The position numbers and the translations under genes are program-made. A stretch of 64,000 nt of DNA from Silene conica (Eukaryota; Streptophyta; Magnoliopsida; Caryophyllales; Caryophyllaceae): NCBI GenBank assembly GCA_029255685.2, contig CM055316.2, forward strand, positions 68,711,237-68,775,236, in the 5' to 3' direction. Positions 1-10,844 of the stretch are shown in pieces. How positions within the stretch are numbered: position 1 is the first letter of the stretch; each line of letters starts with the position of its first letter. Below the pieces are notes generated by a model, which was not told the origin of the DNA, did no database searches, and saw only the letters and a program-made list of their open reading frames with translations.

Positions 1-736
1 CATTAATATCATTAAGCGAATCTGGTGTACCAAATAAGGCATGCCATATCCATAAATCGTACGATGCGACAGCTTCCAAAACGACTGTTGGCTTTCCACT
101 TCTCCCGAAATATTGTCATGCCCATCCTGTTGGACAGTTTTTCCACTCCCAGTGCATGCAATCAATGCTACCCAACATGTCGAGAAATCCACGAACCTCC
201 CCCATATGAAGTAACTTTGCTAAATCTTGATGATTGGGTTTACGTAGATACTCGTTCCCAAAGTTTACTATCACACCTTCAACGAACGATTTAAGAGAGT
301 CTCTTATGGATGTATGGCTCATACGCAAATATTCATCTACTGATTCAGTAGACGTACCATATACTAAAACTCTTAAGGCCGCTGTGTATCTCTACAATGT
401 TGAGAAACTAAGCCTTCCATTACCCTCAGGTCGTTGTTGGAAAAAGTGATCATTAGCGAATAGAGCATTAACTATGCGCATGAATACGTGCTTGTGAATG
501 CGAAATCTTCGACGGACAATATCCTCGGGACAGACGGGATCCATAAAGTAGTCGTTGTATAATTGGTTATGACCCTCTTCACGATTCCTCTCAATGTTTC
601 TCCTACGACGTCTAGGTGGAGGAATTGCTCGTTGTATATTTCTATTGATACGTTCACGAATACGTCGGGCTACAAGGTTTTGTACAGCCTCAGACTGTTC
701 ATCCATTTCAGCTTCCCATTCGTAATCGGAATGCAT
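1..736 (-). pseudogene. PIF/Harbinger transposase, 5' part, broken
   Basis: Reading the minus strand from 736 down to the window edge gives one continuous frame that resembles plant PIF/Harbinger (HARBI1/ALP1-like) nucleases. It has an acidic start, a basic Arg-rich stretch, then a segment with FRIHKHVFMRIV, and further on the DDE_4-type motif LGSIDCMHWEWKNCP containing the first catalytic Asp. After that come PTVVLEAVASYDLWIWHA and a GTP-S-LNDIN segment. Two in-frame stops break it: TAG at 392-394 where the family has Gln, and TGA at 116-118. The frame is kept across both, so decay is by point mutation rather than indel. The C-terminal catalytic residues lie beyond the left edge. PIF elements pair this gene with a Myb-like ORF1, which is present at 1831-2660. 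Confidence 0.85.
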
Positions 737-825
737 ATGTTGATAAATAATAATATCGTTGGAAGAGTTTGAAGTCGAACTTGACTCAGACGTTATTTTT
801 TTTGTAATATATTTTCGTTTTATAA

Positions 826-894
826 TATGAAAGAAGAAATATATGAGAGTGTTTTTTTTGTATGGTATGAAAGAAGAAATATATGAGAGTGATT
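826..894. repeat. Tandem duplication of about 34 bp
   Basis: The block containing ATGAAAGAAGAAATATATGA followed by GAGTG and a T-run occurs twice in direct tandem, between the two ORFs of the PIF/Harbinger element. Confidence 0.7.
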
Positions 895-932
895 TTTTCT
901 TACTAAACTATACGGGTATATATAATGATATT

Positions 933-1047
933 CTCCAACGGCTATATTTTCAATCCAACGGCTATATTTAATCCAACGGCTATATTTTAATCCAATGGGC
1001 TATAATTGTTCCAACGTCTATATTCCAATATAACGGCTATGTTACGA
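933..1047. repeat. CCAACGGCTATATTT short tandem array
   Basis: Five to six imperfect copies of a unit of about 20 bp, CCAACGGCTATATTT plus a short spacer. They lie just upstream of the transposase frame on the minus strand, so they fall in the 5' untranslated or promoter part of the PIF/Harbinger element. Confidence 0.75.
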
Positions 1048-1830
1048 TCTAGCAACTATAATCTATGTCTAGCTAACTCCGTCTTAATTTCCATGTCTCG
1101 AAAATTCAGTTGATTAGATAAATACAATTAATTTTCGATACCGCATGTATTTAACTCATTACAAACTTATGACGGATATTAACCGTCACCAAAATCGATA
1201 CATGAAATGAACCGTACGTATTAAATACAAGTAATTTGCCAAATGAATCATTCAACTACTTACAAGTCATTAAATAGAAGTCATTTGCCACAACTAATAC
1301 GTTCAATTGTTTACAAGTGATTTGCAAAATGAATTGTATTAAAAATACTTGTCTTCAATACTAGTCTTGACACTCCTACGTATGCAATTATTTAACAATT
1401 ACCTAATACTCCATTTTTAAATACTCATCTTTAATACTCAGTATACTACTTATTATATCTTATCTTATTTTTCTTATTATATTTTATCTTATTTTTCTTG
1501 TAAATAATTAGAGATTTAGAAACAAGTATGTATTATCTTATACTCAGTATTCCATATGGAACAAAATCTCAAAAAAATATTCATCAACTAGATCTTAACA
1601 ATTTGTTCATCACCCAAATTTTCAACTTGTGCAAATATTCATCAACTTGTGTTAATCTGATCGAAACTAAGTATTCATCATCAATTTCTACATTCTTTTG
1701 ATCCTGATTAATTAGGTATGCATGTATCTCTCTAATCTACAATTAACACCATTTTATCCATGAATCAAATCAAAACACATCCAAAGGTAGTAAATAGTAT
1801 AATTTTAAGCTACCCGTTCGATTAATTAAT

Positions 1831-2660
1831 TTATATATTTCGATTGATGTCTTCAATATTAGTAGTATAACTTGTGTTAATGTCTTCAATACTAGTTGGA
1901 CTGTCGACATTAACACTAGAAGTAGTTGGGATGTTAACACTAAGTGGGCTAGAATCCATATCCGACCTCGTTCTTTTAGAACTTGATCCACCTACTTCAC
2001 TAGTTACACCTTTTTTTGGTAATGACCATTATGATGCTTACTCATAATATTATTATAAACATTGAAATCAACAAAAACATTACCACCGGTTTCAAGCCGA
2101 TATAATTTTTGAGTCGCCTCAATGTCGTCTTCTATATTTTTCCCGGATACGGGTGTCGATTAATTACTTTGCTATAACAACCGACCCATTTGTTGACTAC
2201 TAAATTTAGTCGTTTCCAACGACTTTTCATACCTTCAATAGTCCTTGAACGAAATTCGTAGTGACTTTTATTTTCTAGCCGAGCTTGTTCGTACAAGTCT
2301 AATACATTATTTCATCTTATTATATTGGTTTGATTTTTTCCGAGTATTGAATCTTCGCTACATATACACCAAGCGGACTTAAGAGTATCATCTTTTTTCT
2401 CACTCCATTTTTCAATTTTTCATGTGTTGGATTGATTTTTTTTTTAAGAGGATGATTTATTTGTTTTAGTAGCACAATATAGGGGGGGCGTTTTGAACAA
2501 ATTCTTTTGTCGGGAGTTGAGATAACGACATTGGATTGCCAAAAATATCTAGTTTTTGAGAAGTTTTCGTACCCGATAATAATTCCGTAAAACTGGAAAT
2601 ATAATTATTTTTAGTAGTTTTATTTAAATCGAAAATTGGATCTTCTTCGAAGGATATATT
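1831..2660 (-). pseudogene. PIF/Harbinger ORF1 (Myb/trihelix-like), decayed
   Basis: Minus-strand conceptual translation gives, in order: a leader with LPTKEFVQNAPPI; a Myb/trihelix-like block with EKWSEKKDDTLKSAW, CSEDSILGKNQT, EQARLENKSHYEFRSRTIEG, MKSRWKRLNLVVNKWVG and DIEATQKLYRLE; and a Ser-rich tail with SSSKRTRSDMDSS ending at TAA 1831-1833. This is the pattern of the DNA-binding partner ORF1 of plant PIF/Harbinger elements, often mislabelled glutathione S-transferase T3-like. Stops and frame changes near 2465, 2310 and 2130 disable it. It has the same orientation as the transposase at 1-736 and belongs to the same element. Confidence 0.75.
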
Positions 2661-3030
2661 GTTTATATGGTAACTTGAAAAATCAATATTATTTAAATCT
2701 ATTGTGTGTTTTTAGTAGTAATGTGAAGATATTATTTGACTTAAGATTAAGAGATTTTATGTTATTCTTGAGTTCCTTTTATAGACCATTAAAAAAAATT
2801 AACTTTATTTTTATTATCAGTTTTTTTTAATAATTATAAATTAAAATGTTAATGTTACATTTAATATTTTTACTATCATATATTAATTTTGGTATGTTTA
2901 CAGGTTGAGAAATAAAGAAGTAAAATGAATCTTAATGTTTGGGCGTTTAATTTGGCAGCTTGCACAAATGAAAAGCAAAGTTGATGGGTTGTTGGTAGTT
3001 GACATAAATAGAGTCCTAGATGTTTGTCTC
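2661..3030. other. AT-rich spacer
   Basis: Low-complexity AT-rich DNA between the PIF/Harbinger ORF1 and the next element. It probably holds the right end of the PIF element, but I could not recognise its terminal repeat. No coding feature is supported. Confidence 0.4.
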
Positions 3031-3032
3031 TA

Positions 3033-4304
3033 AGACCACCCCCATCCAAGGTCACCAACTAAGTCATGAATGGGGTGGATCACGTTAATCAGTAATTAAG
3101 AAAAAAAATTAGTTTGACCTTGTGTAAGAAAAGGTCATCCCAGGACCTCTGCTCACCACTGACGACCCAACAGGTGGTGTCCTCTGATTTGCTAAACAAA
3201 AAGTAAAAGTGCACAAGCAAAGAAATGTCCTATTTCTACTGCAATTCAGCCAAAGTAGAGGTAAATTGAATAACTATTTAATTATTAAAATAAATCACAA
3301 TTTTACACCAAATGGAAATTTAAAAAAAATATAAGCACATGGAAATGCATTTTATTTTTTAATTGTCTCCAAAATGAACTCAATTTTGATATATTTTGAC
3401 TTATTTTGAGTTTAACAACAAAATAGCTGGAGACTGTATCACAAAAAAATTATTTTCGAAACCCAGAAAATTAAAGATGAATAAACGAAAGATGAAGATT
3501 TGGGGAAACGAAATAACCGATTGAATCTTTGTTCAAGTGTTATCTAGATAAGGAACTTACTCATCAATATGAGAGGCGCAATACCTTGGATTAATTGTGG
3601 GGAGGAATTTTTGTTAGTTTTGATGAAGATTAGTGGTTGGGAGAGGCAAATCTGGGTTTTGTTGTTAGTCATTCTGTATTTTGCCCCAAATTAGAATTTT
3701 GATGGTAGGTAAGGGATGAAGTCTAGAGATTTCAACTTTCTCTTCCTTGCATTAGCTTTAGGCTTGTTGGACCAACTTACTATATGTTTTTTGTTTTTTT
3801 AAGTTGTGTTTCAATACAAAAATTTTAGTATAGTATTTTTTTCCAATATACAAAATAAAATTAATATATTTATTATGTTTAGTTATTATTGTATTAACAT
3901 ATTTATAGAATTAAAAAAATTAGCTTGTTTATAATTTGTTATTAGTAACTTAAGAAGAAAAAAGTAAGAGTTATTGATGGGGTAGAGAATGTGGAGAATG
4001 ATTGAAAATGTTGGAAAACGGAAAATAGTTGGGTTGGTGACCTAGGTCGCGACTTTCTGCTTGGGAGGGTAAAGGTGGGTCAAGATAAGTAAGGTGGATT
4101 AAAAGTAAAACCTAGGTCCGGACCTACTTAAGACGACCTTGGATGGGGTGGTCTAACAAATGGAAGAAAGACATGTGTAAGGACACAAGGCAACCCCCTT
4201 GAGTCATGGGGTGACCTTACCTTAACCAAAGTCTCCTTAATTACTCTCCTTAATATATCATTAGGAAGACCCACCCCCTTGGTGACCTTGGATGAGGGTG
4301 GTCT
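3033..4304. mobile_element. Non-autonomous DNA transposon with 26-bp inverted ends
   Basis: The left end AGACCACCCCCATCCAAGG (3033 on) is repeated inverted at the right end (4279-4304) with one mismatch over 26 bp. TA dinucleotides flank both ends (3031-3032, 4305-4306), as expected for a Tc1/mariner-type target, though the TIR is not the usual Stowaway CTCCCTCC. A further inverted copy of the same end lies at 4128-4152, so the element may itself be composite. The AT-rich interior has no open frame of note. Confidence 0.65.
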
Positions 4305-4314
4305 TACTCATCCA

Positions 4315-4888
4315 TAGGGATGTCATTGGGGCGGGTACGTACAGGTGGACATCGCCCCGCACCCGCCCCAGTTGGGGCGGGGACGGGTAGAGCTTTGGCG
4401 GGTGCGGGTACGAAAATTGTACCCGCCATGGGTAGTGGGGCGGGGATGGTTTTGCGTGTTACCCACTTCATACCCGCATACCCGCCAATTATAAAAATTA
4501 ATATCATTATTACGATAATTTTACAAATATTATTTTGTTATAATTAAGACATAATGTTAAAAATAATTATTTTATAAAGTATTTTACCAACTTCTTTGGT
4601 AAATAACTAAAATTATATAAACAAACTCCTAAAAATAGAAATTGATAATGATTAAACCAACTTGTACGAAAAAAGATCGGAAAAATTTATGGTATAGCGG
4701 GTTAATGGGTAGGTGGGGCGGGGATGGTTTTGAAAACTTGTACCCGCCATGGGTAGTGGGGCGGTGATGGTTTTGGAAACTTGTACCCGCCATGGGTGGT
4801 GGGACGGTGATAGGTACGAGGTTTTCTTGATGGGTACGGGTACGGGGGATCCTATATCCAGCACCGCCCCGCCCCAATGACATCCCTA
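4315..4888. mobile_element. hAT-type MITE, 574 bp, 8-bp TSD
   Basis: Inverted ends TAGGGATGTCATTGGGGCGG (4315 on) and its complement ending at 4888 are perfect over about 20 bp. Flanks are an exact 8-bp duplication CTCATCCA (4307-4314 and 4889-4896), the hAT signature. The interior is rich in GGGGCGGGTACCCGCC blocks, including two tandem copies of about 44 bp at roughly 4711-4800. Open frames here are GC-repeat artefacts. Confidence 0.9.
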
Positions 4889-4896
4889 CTCATCCA

Positions 4897-5668
4897 CTTC
4901 ATTATTCCGCAACTTTTCAATTTACAACATAAATATTCCTCCAGCAATAATTTACATTTATTCTGCATTACTCTCTTTCATCATTTATATCTCTTACTTT
5001 AACCTACCCCACACATTTTTTATATCAAACAATTTTTTTTGTAATTTGTTCGGGTTTCAACTCGATAGTTATTCAATTTCGATTTAATTATAGAAAATAG
5101 GAAACCATGTTTTTTCAAGACAATTTCAAAAATATAAAAGACCAACCATAATCAAGCAGTTGACATATCACTTATTCAATCTTATCCAATGTTATGTAAT
5201 TTTAACTTAGAAAATTATTGAGTTTATCCAATGTCGTTGTAATGAGTTGTAAGCTTTATTTATGTGTTAGATTTATTTTCGTAAGCTTTATTTACGTGTT
5301 CACTTTATTTTTTCGTCATTTTAATTTAAATGTTATCAATTATCAGTTATCAATGTACTCGTTTTTTTTCAATTTTATTCAATTACGAATCTTAAACGTC
5401 CGTTTGAAAACGATATCTAATATAGTAAAGAAAATCTGAAAAGGAAAAGAAAGAAAAACATGTCAAAATATGTCAAATATTACTACCTATTTATAGAGAA
5501 AAAAAAGATAAAAATTATGGTGTAATTATATTTTTCAAAAAAAATAATTGTACTTTAATTATTGAAAGAAATAAAATTTGCACAACAAAATAATAAACGA
5601 AAAATTCATCACTACACAATATGATGATGTCAAATGACATCATCTTAATCAAAAAATCAAAATTTTCA
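4897..5668. other. AT-rich intergenic spacer
   Basis: Noncoding AT-rich sequence between two hAT elements. The ORF-like stretch at 5218-5439 has no recognisable domain and biased composition. Nothing supportable was seen. Confidence 0.4.
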
Positions 5669-5676
5669 GCTCATCT

Positions 5677-6125
5677 TAGACCTGGCAAACAGATCGGGTC
5701 GTGTCGGGTTCGTGTTCATGTCACCTGTAAACGGGTCACAAACCTTTCAACCCAAACCCGACACAATTAAATTTCGTGTCGTGTTCGTGTTGACCCACTT
5801 AGATAAATGGGTCATCAAGCCTCAACCCTAACCCGTTAATTTCGTGTCGGGTTCGTGTCGTGTTTTCGTGTCATGTCCATATTTGGAAAGTTTAAGTATA
5901 TTTATATGATGGAGGATAAAAAATTTAGGATTAATTTAGTAAACAGGTCATTCGTGTCGGGTTCGTGTTTAAAGAGCTCAACCCAAACCCGACCCAATTA
6001 AATATCGTGTCGTGTTCGTCTCGACCCATATACATAAATGGGTCATTAAGCCTCAACCCAAACCCGCTAATTTCGTGTCGGGTTCGTGTCGTGTTTTCGT
6101 GTCGTGTCATTATTTGCCAGCTCTA
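5677..6125. mobile_element. hAT-type MITE, 449 bp, 8-bp TSD
   Basis: Ends TAGACCTGGCAAACAG (left) and the complement of TAGAGCTGGCAAATAA (right) form imperfect TIRs. The flanks are an exact 8-bp duplication GCTCATCT (5669-5676 and 6126-6133). The interior holds two related halves rich in GGGTTCGTGTCGTGT (about 5695-5875 and 5945-6110), an internal duplication typical of this GTGTCGGG repeat group. Confidence 0.9.
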
Positions 6126-6133
6126 GCTCATCT

Positions 6134-6660
6134 CCCCTCTCACGCCGTGCGTCCTCTTCCTCTATTTGTTGTTGTGCGTTTTCTTCCTCAAGCTTTTGCT
6201 TATTAATACTCATTGTTGGACATGTTTTTTTTCTTCCTCAATTTTTCAAAGAATTTCTTACTCATGGTTGAAGATGCTCTAAGCGAACATGTTTTACGGG
6301 GTTTGTTTTATCCGCGACTATAGATTTGGAAATCAAAATTGTATCAGGGCGGTATCGGGTTCAAACTTAATATTGTACTACTTCAATTCAAATCCACTTT
6401 GCATGTTTGTTTTTTCACGTTTGTTAACGCACGTTTTACGTGGTAAATATCTTTAGCTATGTATTTGTAAAAATTATAAAAGTTATATATTTTTAATGTA
6501 CTTGTCAAGACGAATCAAACAAGATCTCATAAGAATATATTTTATCATACGTATTAGGAGAAAATGAGGAAGCAATGAAATAGTAAAAAACCTAGGAATG
6601 CGTGAAAATTGCGTTTATTAGAAACTGTTCTAAGTGCGGTTTATATAGTGCGCGATAGTC
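6134..6660. other. Intergenic spacer
   Basis: Noncoding DNA with Ser/Leu-rich spurious frames at its left side. No gene, RNA or repeat with clear ends was found. Confidence 0.35.
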
Positions 6661-6664
6661 TGAA

Positions 6665-7090
6665 AGGGGGCTCTCAGCCGGTCGACCGGCTACCGGTCTG
6701 GCACTGGTTGAGGACCCTGAACCTTGTTAATGGAAATTGTCCTGAATCATGCTTCCCTCTCAGCCGGCCAACCGGCTGCCAGTTGATGATCGGCTGAGGA
6801 CCATGTCCCATGCTACTGTTTTTTGCTTATTTCTTCCAAGAGCACTAAGGCTCTCAGCCGGCCCACCGGCTGCCGGTAGGGTACCGGCTGAGGACCCCGT
6901 CTTCATAATCTGCCCACCTTCTGTTTTTCTTCGCAATTCTTGAAAATGGCTAAGTGTGGATGGGTTCCCAGCCGGCCGACCGGCTGAGGACCCTACTCCT
7001 ATTTTCTTCTTCTTATTTTTGATGGTCAACGGTCAAGGGGCTCCCAGCTGGCAGACCGGTTGCTGGTCGACCGGCTGGAGACCCCTATTT
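6665..7090. repeat. Five dispersed palindromic CAGCCGG..CCGGCTG blocks
   Basis: Five blocks of about 30-50 bp begin near 6668, 6754, 6850, 6966 and 7037. Each has the form CTCAGCCGG-N-ACCGGCTG followed by GAGGACC and is internally palindromic. They are spaced 70-115 bp apart by unrelated sequence and stand out from the AT-rich surroundings by high GC. No coding frame links them. They may be part of an LTR-retrotransposon untranslated region. Confidence 0.6.
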
Positions 7091-7480
7091 GAAATTTCTT
7101 CACCTTTCTCCTCTTTTTGCATCGAATTCGCCTCGTGTGCTCCCGTTTCTTCATTCCCCCCTCAAGTCCTACAAAATGGAAAACAAATACGCGGAATAGA
7201 GGCAACATACATAAAATCAAGCAATGGCACGCAAAACAGGGACGAAACGGGTTCAAAATGAAAGGAATAACAAGGAAAATGATGACTAAATTGGGACTCA
7301 TCAATAGACTATACTGCCTTTATGCTTTTGTATATATTACAACCCACCCCACAATTAACATATCCTATTATACACTCACTAGCTCAAATTATTTACTTAC
7401 CCACTAATCTAACCCAGCCCATTTCCCATTAACCCTAACCACTCTCGCCCTTTTAACCCCTAACCCTAACATACCCATCG
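7091..7480. other. Probable retrotransposon remnant
   Basis: Noncoding sequence including an A-rich stretch that ends in AAATTGGGACTCATCA, of a kind I associate with degraded plant LTR elements. It also holds two short CCCTAA-like runs near 7430-7470 that are too short to be a telomeric tract. No ends can be placed. Confidence 0.3.
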
Positions 7481-7530
7481 TCTTCCGCCTCTTCAATCAT
7501 CATCTATCTTCCGCCTCTTCAATCATCATG
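7478..7530. repeat. Tandem pair of a 27-bp unit
   Basis: TCTTCCGCCTCTTCAATCAT plus CAT occurs twice in direct tandem immediately left of the copia array, ending one base short of its putative target duplication. Confidence 0.8.
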
Positions 7531-7535
7531 TCCTA

Positions 7536-9014
7536 TGAAGAGTCTATTGATATGATATACTCAAGAAGGGGGGGGGTTGAATTGAGTATGCCTTCTTTTT
7601 AAATCTTCTTCGATGTGTATAAGTTTGTATGATGATCGTTGAGTAGAGCAAGTAATAAAGAGAGACACGATATTTTTGAAGTGGTTCAGTCTCACACTCT
7701 GAGACCTACGTCCACTATTCTCGATTAATAAAATTAGTACCAACTCTGGATTACAATTTTATCAACCCTACTCGTGCGACTTTGATGTTAGTCACAACTC
7801 AATCTAGATACCGTTAAATATCTAGCTACGACAAATACCGTTAAATATTTGTCTTACAATGAGTACCGCTAAATACTCGTTCTATCTTACGTTAATAAGA
7901 TAAAGTCTTCTATGAGTTTCTTCTTGTTCACAATCTTGAATAAATAAGATCAATGCTTGAGCACTTGAATCTTGAATATGACAATTAAAGCTCGGATCTT
8001 GAAGAACACGATCGGCGGTTTTCTCTCTTGATTTTCGTGTATATGTGTGTATATGTTTCTTAAGCATTAATGTGTCATAGGTAGTCTATTTATATAGAAT
8101 ATGTATCTAGGTAATTCAAACCCTAGATGATTTAGGAATATTACTAAAACTAGAATACTAGTCTTTTAGTAATACTACCTTAAATCTAATCTTAATATAT
8201 TTAGGAAAGATTTAATAATATACTTTATGTATTATATAAGGAATTTATTTCCTAATTCATATTTAGGAAAGATCTTTATATAATAAACAACTAGTATCCT
8301 TATTAAATCAACTTCCTAAACCATGTCAAAGATAATAAAATATATTACCATAATATAATCTTAGTTTGTTTAGGACATTAAATAAATACATAATATTTAC
8401 TTAATTTAATCCCATACGAATTATGGAATCGTGACATGATACACGTTTCCAAAGTCGTACCAAACTAATATATCCGATTATATTATTTGACAAATAAGAT
8501 CATATAAAAATCCTTAGTTTATTTTAGTAATAAATAATTATCTCATAAGAAAATTATTTATTCCTATTTTAACCAAAAGATATTTTATATAATCCTATTA
8601 AGATTAACAATTCTATACTTACAATAAAATACCAATTAACATTAATTGTACACGATATTACTGGAAACAAACGTTTCAACTTAAACACATATATATTCCG
8701 ATCATTTCTTCATGATATAGAGTTATAGCTACGGGCTATAACTAGAACCAATCTTGTACTAAAGCTTATAGTTGATAAATATAACTTTAGTTCGTTGTGC
8801 GCGCTTGTGATCTTCGATCAATCTTCGACTTAGTCAATTTGTTGACTAATATGCTTGAATCATTTGTACTTGATTGATTAGATCTTGTTACTAAATTTCT
8901 GTACACTTAGCACACGATTATACATACGAGTATATAATATATAAATAACTAGACTTGTCATTATCAAAACATAAACATATATACTGTATATATATTTGAA
9001 TATATGGTTCAACA
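7536..9014 (-). repeat. LTR 1 (3' LTR of copy A)
   Basis: 1479 bp, bounded on the minus strand by TGTTGAACC and CTCTTCA, the canonical TG..CA. Its first half (in window coordinates) is nearly identical to LTR 2, while its last 170 bp differ from both LTR 2 and LTR 3 at many sites. Confidence 0.9.
8086..8097 (-). promoter_or_regulatory. LTR 1 TATA box
   Basis: On the minus strand CTATATAAATAG is followed by a purine- and CT-rich leader, in the position expected for the copia LTR promoter. The same motif sits at the corresponding place in LTR 2 and LTR 3. Confidence 0.65.
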
Positions 9015-9027
9015 AATTCCCCCTTTT
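9015..9027 (-). promoter_or_regulatory. Polypurine tract of copy A
   Basis: Minus strand AAAAAGGGGGAATT abuts the 3' LTR and would prime plus-strand DNA synthesis. Further G-rich copies lie at about 9070-9078 and 9220-9228; such multiplicity is described for Sireviruses. Confidence 0.75.
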
Positions 9028-9028
9028 T

Positions 9029-10844
9029 GATGATGGCAAGTCTTTCTTAGATTTCGTGTCTAAGTGTATGTTCCCCCTCAATATAATAAGGGTCAATCAT
9101 AGCAAAGATTCACTTAGGGTTTCTATCTTCTATCTATCCCATATCCTTTAAGAACCCTAAGAGACAATGAATTACGACAAGGAGCAAGCTTAGGCAAATT
9201 CTAATCTAAGTCGCATATTTCCCCCTCTTGACATCATCGAAAAGATGAGAACAAAGACATGAAACGACTAGAATAATATACGACGAAACATGAATAAGCA
9301 TGCATCAAAGACGTAATATACAAACACACATAATATCACACAATTGCAAGTATGAGTGTGAGAAATATACACAACTAAACCGAAATACTATGCCACTGGG
9401 CCGAATATGGGTCAAATATGAGAAAATTGGGCCGGCTTGGATAATTTTTAGATGGGCCTTTTGGAAACAATTAGGAAAGGTTAAGATTGGGCCTCGAATT
9501 TAACAAAAGATACCGAGGGATTGGGCAACATAAGGACTAGTGGGCCTCGGATTTTGTTGGGCCAAAGATAGTTTCAGAGTTGGGCTAGGATAAGAGTAAT
9601 AATTTGAGGAAGTCCATTCCGGACTCAAACACAACATCCGAAAATACCGAAAACGAAACTAAAACAAGAACAGAGTATGAGCACTGCAATGCTGATCACA
9701 GACGAGAGCAAGATTCATGGCTTCCTTAACAGCCCGTGGTCCCTAACCACAGCCCCTCCCTGAGTATTTAAGAACGACAACCAATGATGAGTAACTCATC
9801 ACACAATAATTGAACATCCGTGCCAACCTTTTTAATCCGTTTATTAACCTTATCCATCCAATCTTTCAATCCGTACCACCACCACTACTACTTCCCGCAC
9901 TTTCTTTTTCTTTCTTAACCTCATATAAACCAAGGATTTTATCCATCTTGGCATCTAGACGTTCAAACAAAGGAAATACCCATGAGCTTAAACAATTTAT
10001 CATATATTCGATTTCTTGGCATAACTCCATAACTCTCTTCGTCAATAGCACCTTTCTTGAACAAAATCGCTGACACCCACATTCCATAGGGAATGTCGAG
10101 TGTGAAACACACCTTTTCTTTGATTAACACACTTGAAATTTGACAATTTTTCAACAAATCAAGAAGGCTAAATTTACCTTCGTTCCCTTCATCCAATTAA
10201 ATAACACGATATCCTCACAACATGACAACTTATCCCAGTAGAAACGAACTCCGGCATGCTCTCAGGGATGATGGGTGAGTCTCGGTTCAGTTTTCGGCGT
10301 CTTCCGGTGTCGGTCGTCGGAATGGATACGGAGATGGGTGTTGAGGATGGCGGAGGTGACGGTGTGGGTGAAGGTGGAGATGGTGGGTTTTGGTTTTTGA
10401 GATGTAGGGGTTGAGGATGAGTTCTTGGTTGAATTTTAATGGAGATTGGTGAATTTATTTTAGGGGTTTTGTGAAGACTAGGTAATTGTTTGGGTTTGTT
10501 GGTGAGATGACACGTGGCAGGGGGTGTGGGGTAGCTTGGGACACGGTTTGAGTGAGGTGAGAGTGTTTTTCTTTTTTTTTTTTTTTTTTTTTTTTTTGTT
10601 TTAATAATATGTAAATATTAATATGTATAGGTAAATATTGTAGGGTAAATTATAATATATGACGTAATATTATTGTGAGATTCGGTTGTGCACACATACA
10701 TACATGAATTGCAAAACATAATTATGTTCACATAATTTATCATCGAATACACACATACACATGCAGCGGAGTATACGGACACAGTCATATAATCTCATCT
10801 AAACCGTAGTCAATCATTGGGTTATTTTTGCTTTTAAGATTTGA
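9029..10844 (-). other. Post-pol spacer of copy A with a decayed third ORF
   Basis: 1.8 kb between the pol stop and the polypurine tract. Short minus-strand frames at 9866-10196 contain WVSAILFKKGAIDEESYG. The spacer of copy B encodes a matching broken stretch (WVSEILFKKGAIDKASYG near 19030-19115), so an additional ORF once lay here. Position suits the extra (env-like) ORF of some Sireviruses, but I cannot assign function. A T-run of about 27 at 10570-10596 is specific to this copy. Confidence 0.5.

Noticed and set aside
1770..1991. 73-aa open frame on the minus strand
   Set aside because: It is out of frame with the recognisable Harbinger ORF1 tail (SSSKRTRSDMDSS) covering the same bases.
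4304..4883. Pro/Gly-rich frames on both strands
   Set aside because: They arise from GGGGCGGGTACCCGCC repeats inside the hAT MITE.
7430..7470. Interstitial telomeric repeat
   Set aside because: Only two or three imperfect CCCTAA units, no more than chance in C/A-rich DNA.
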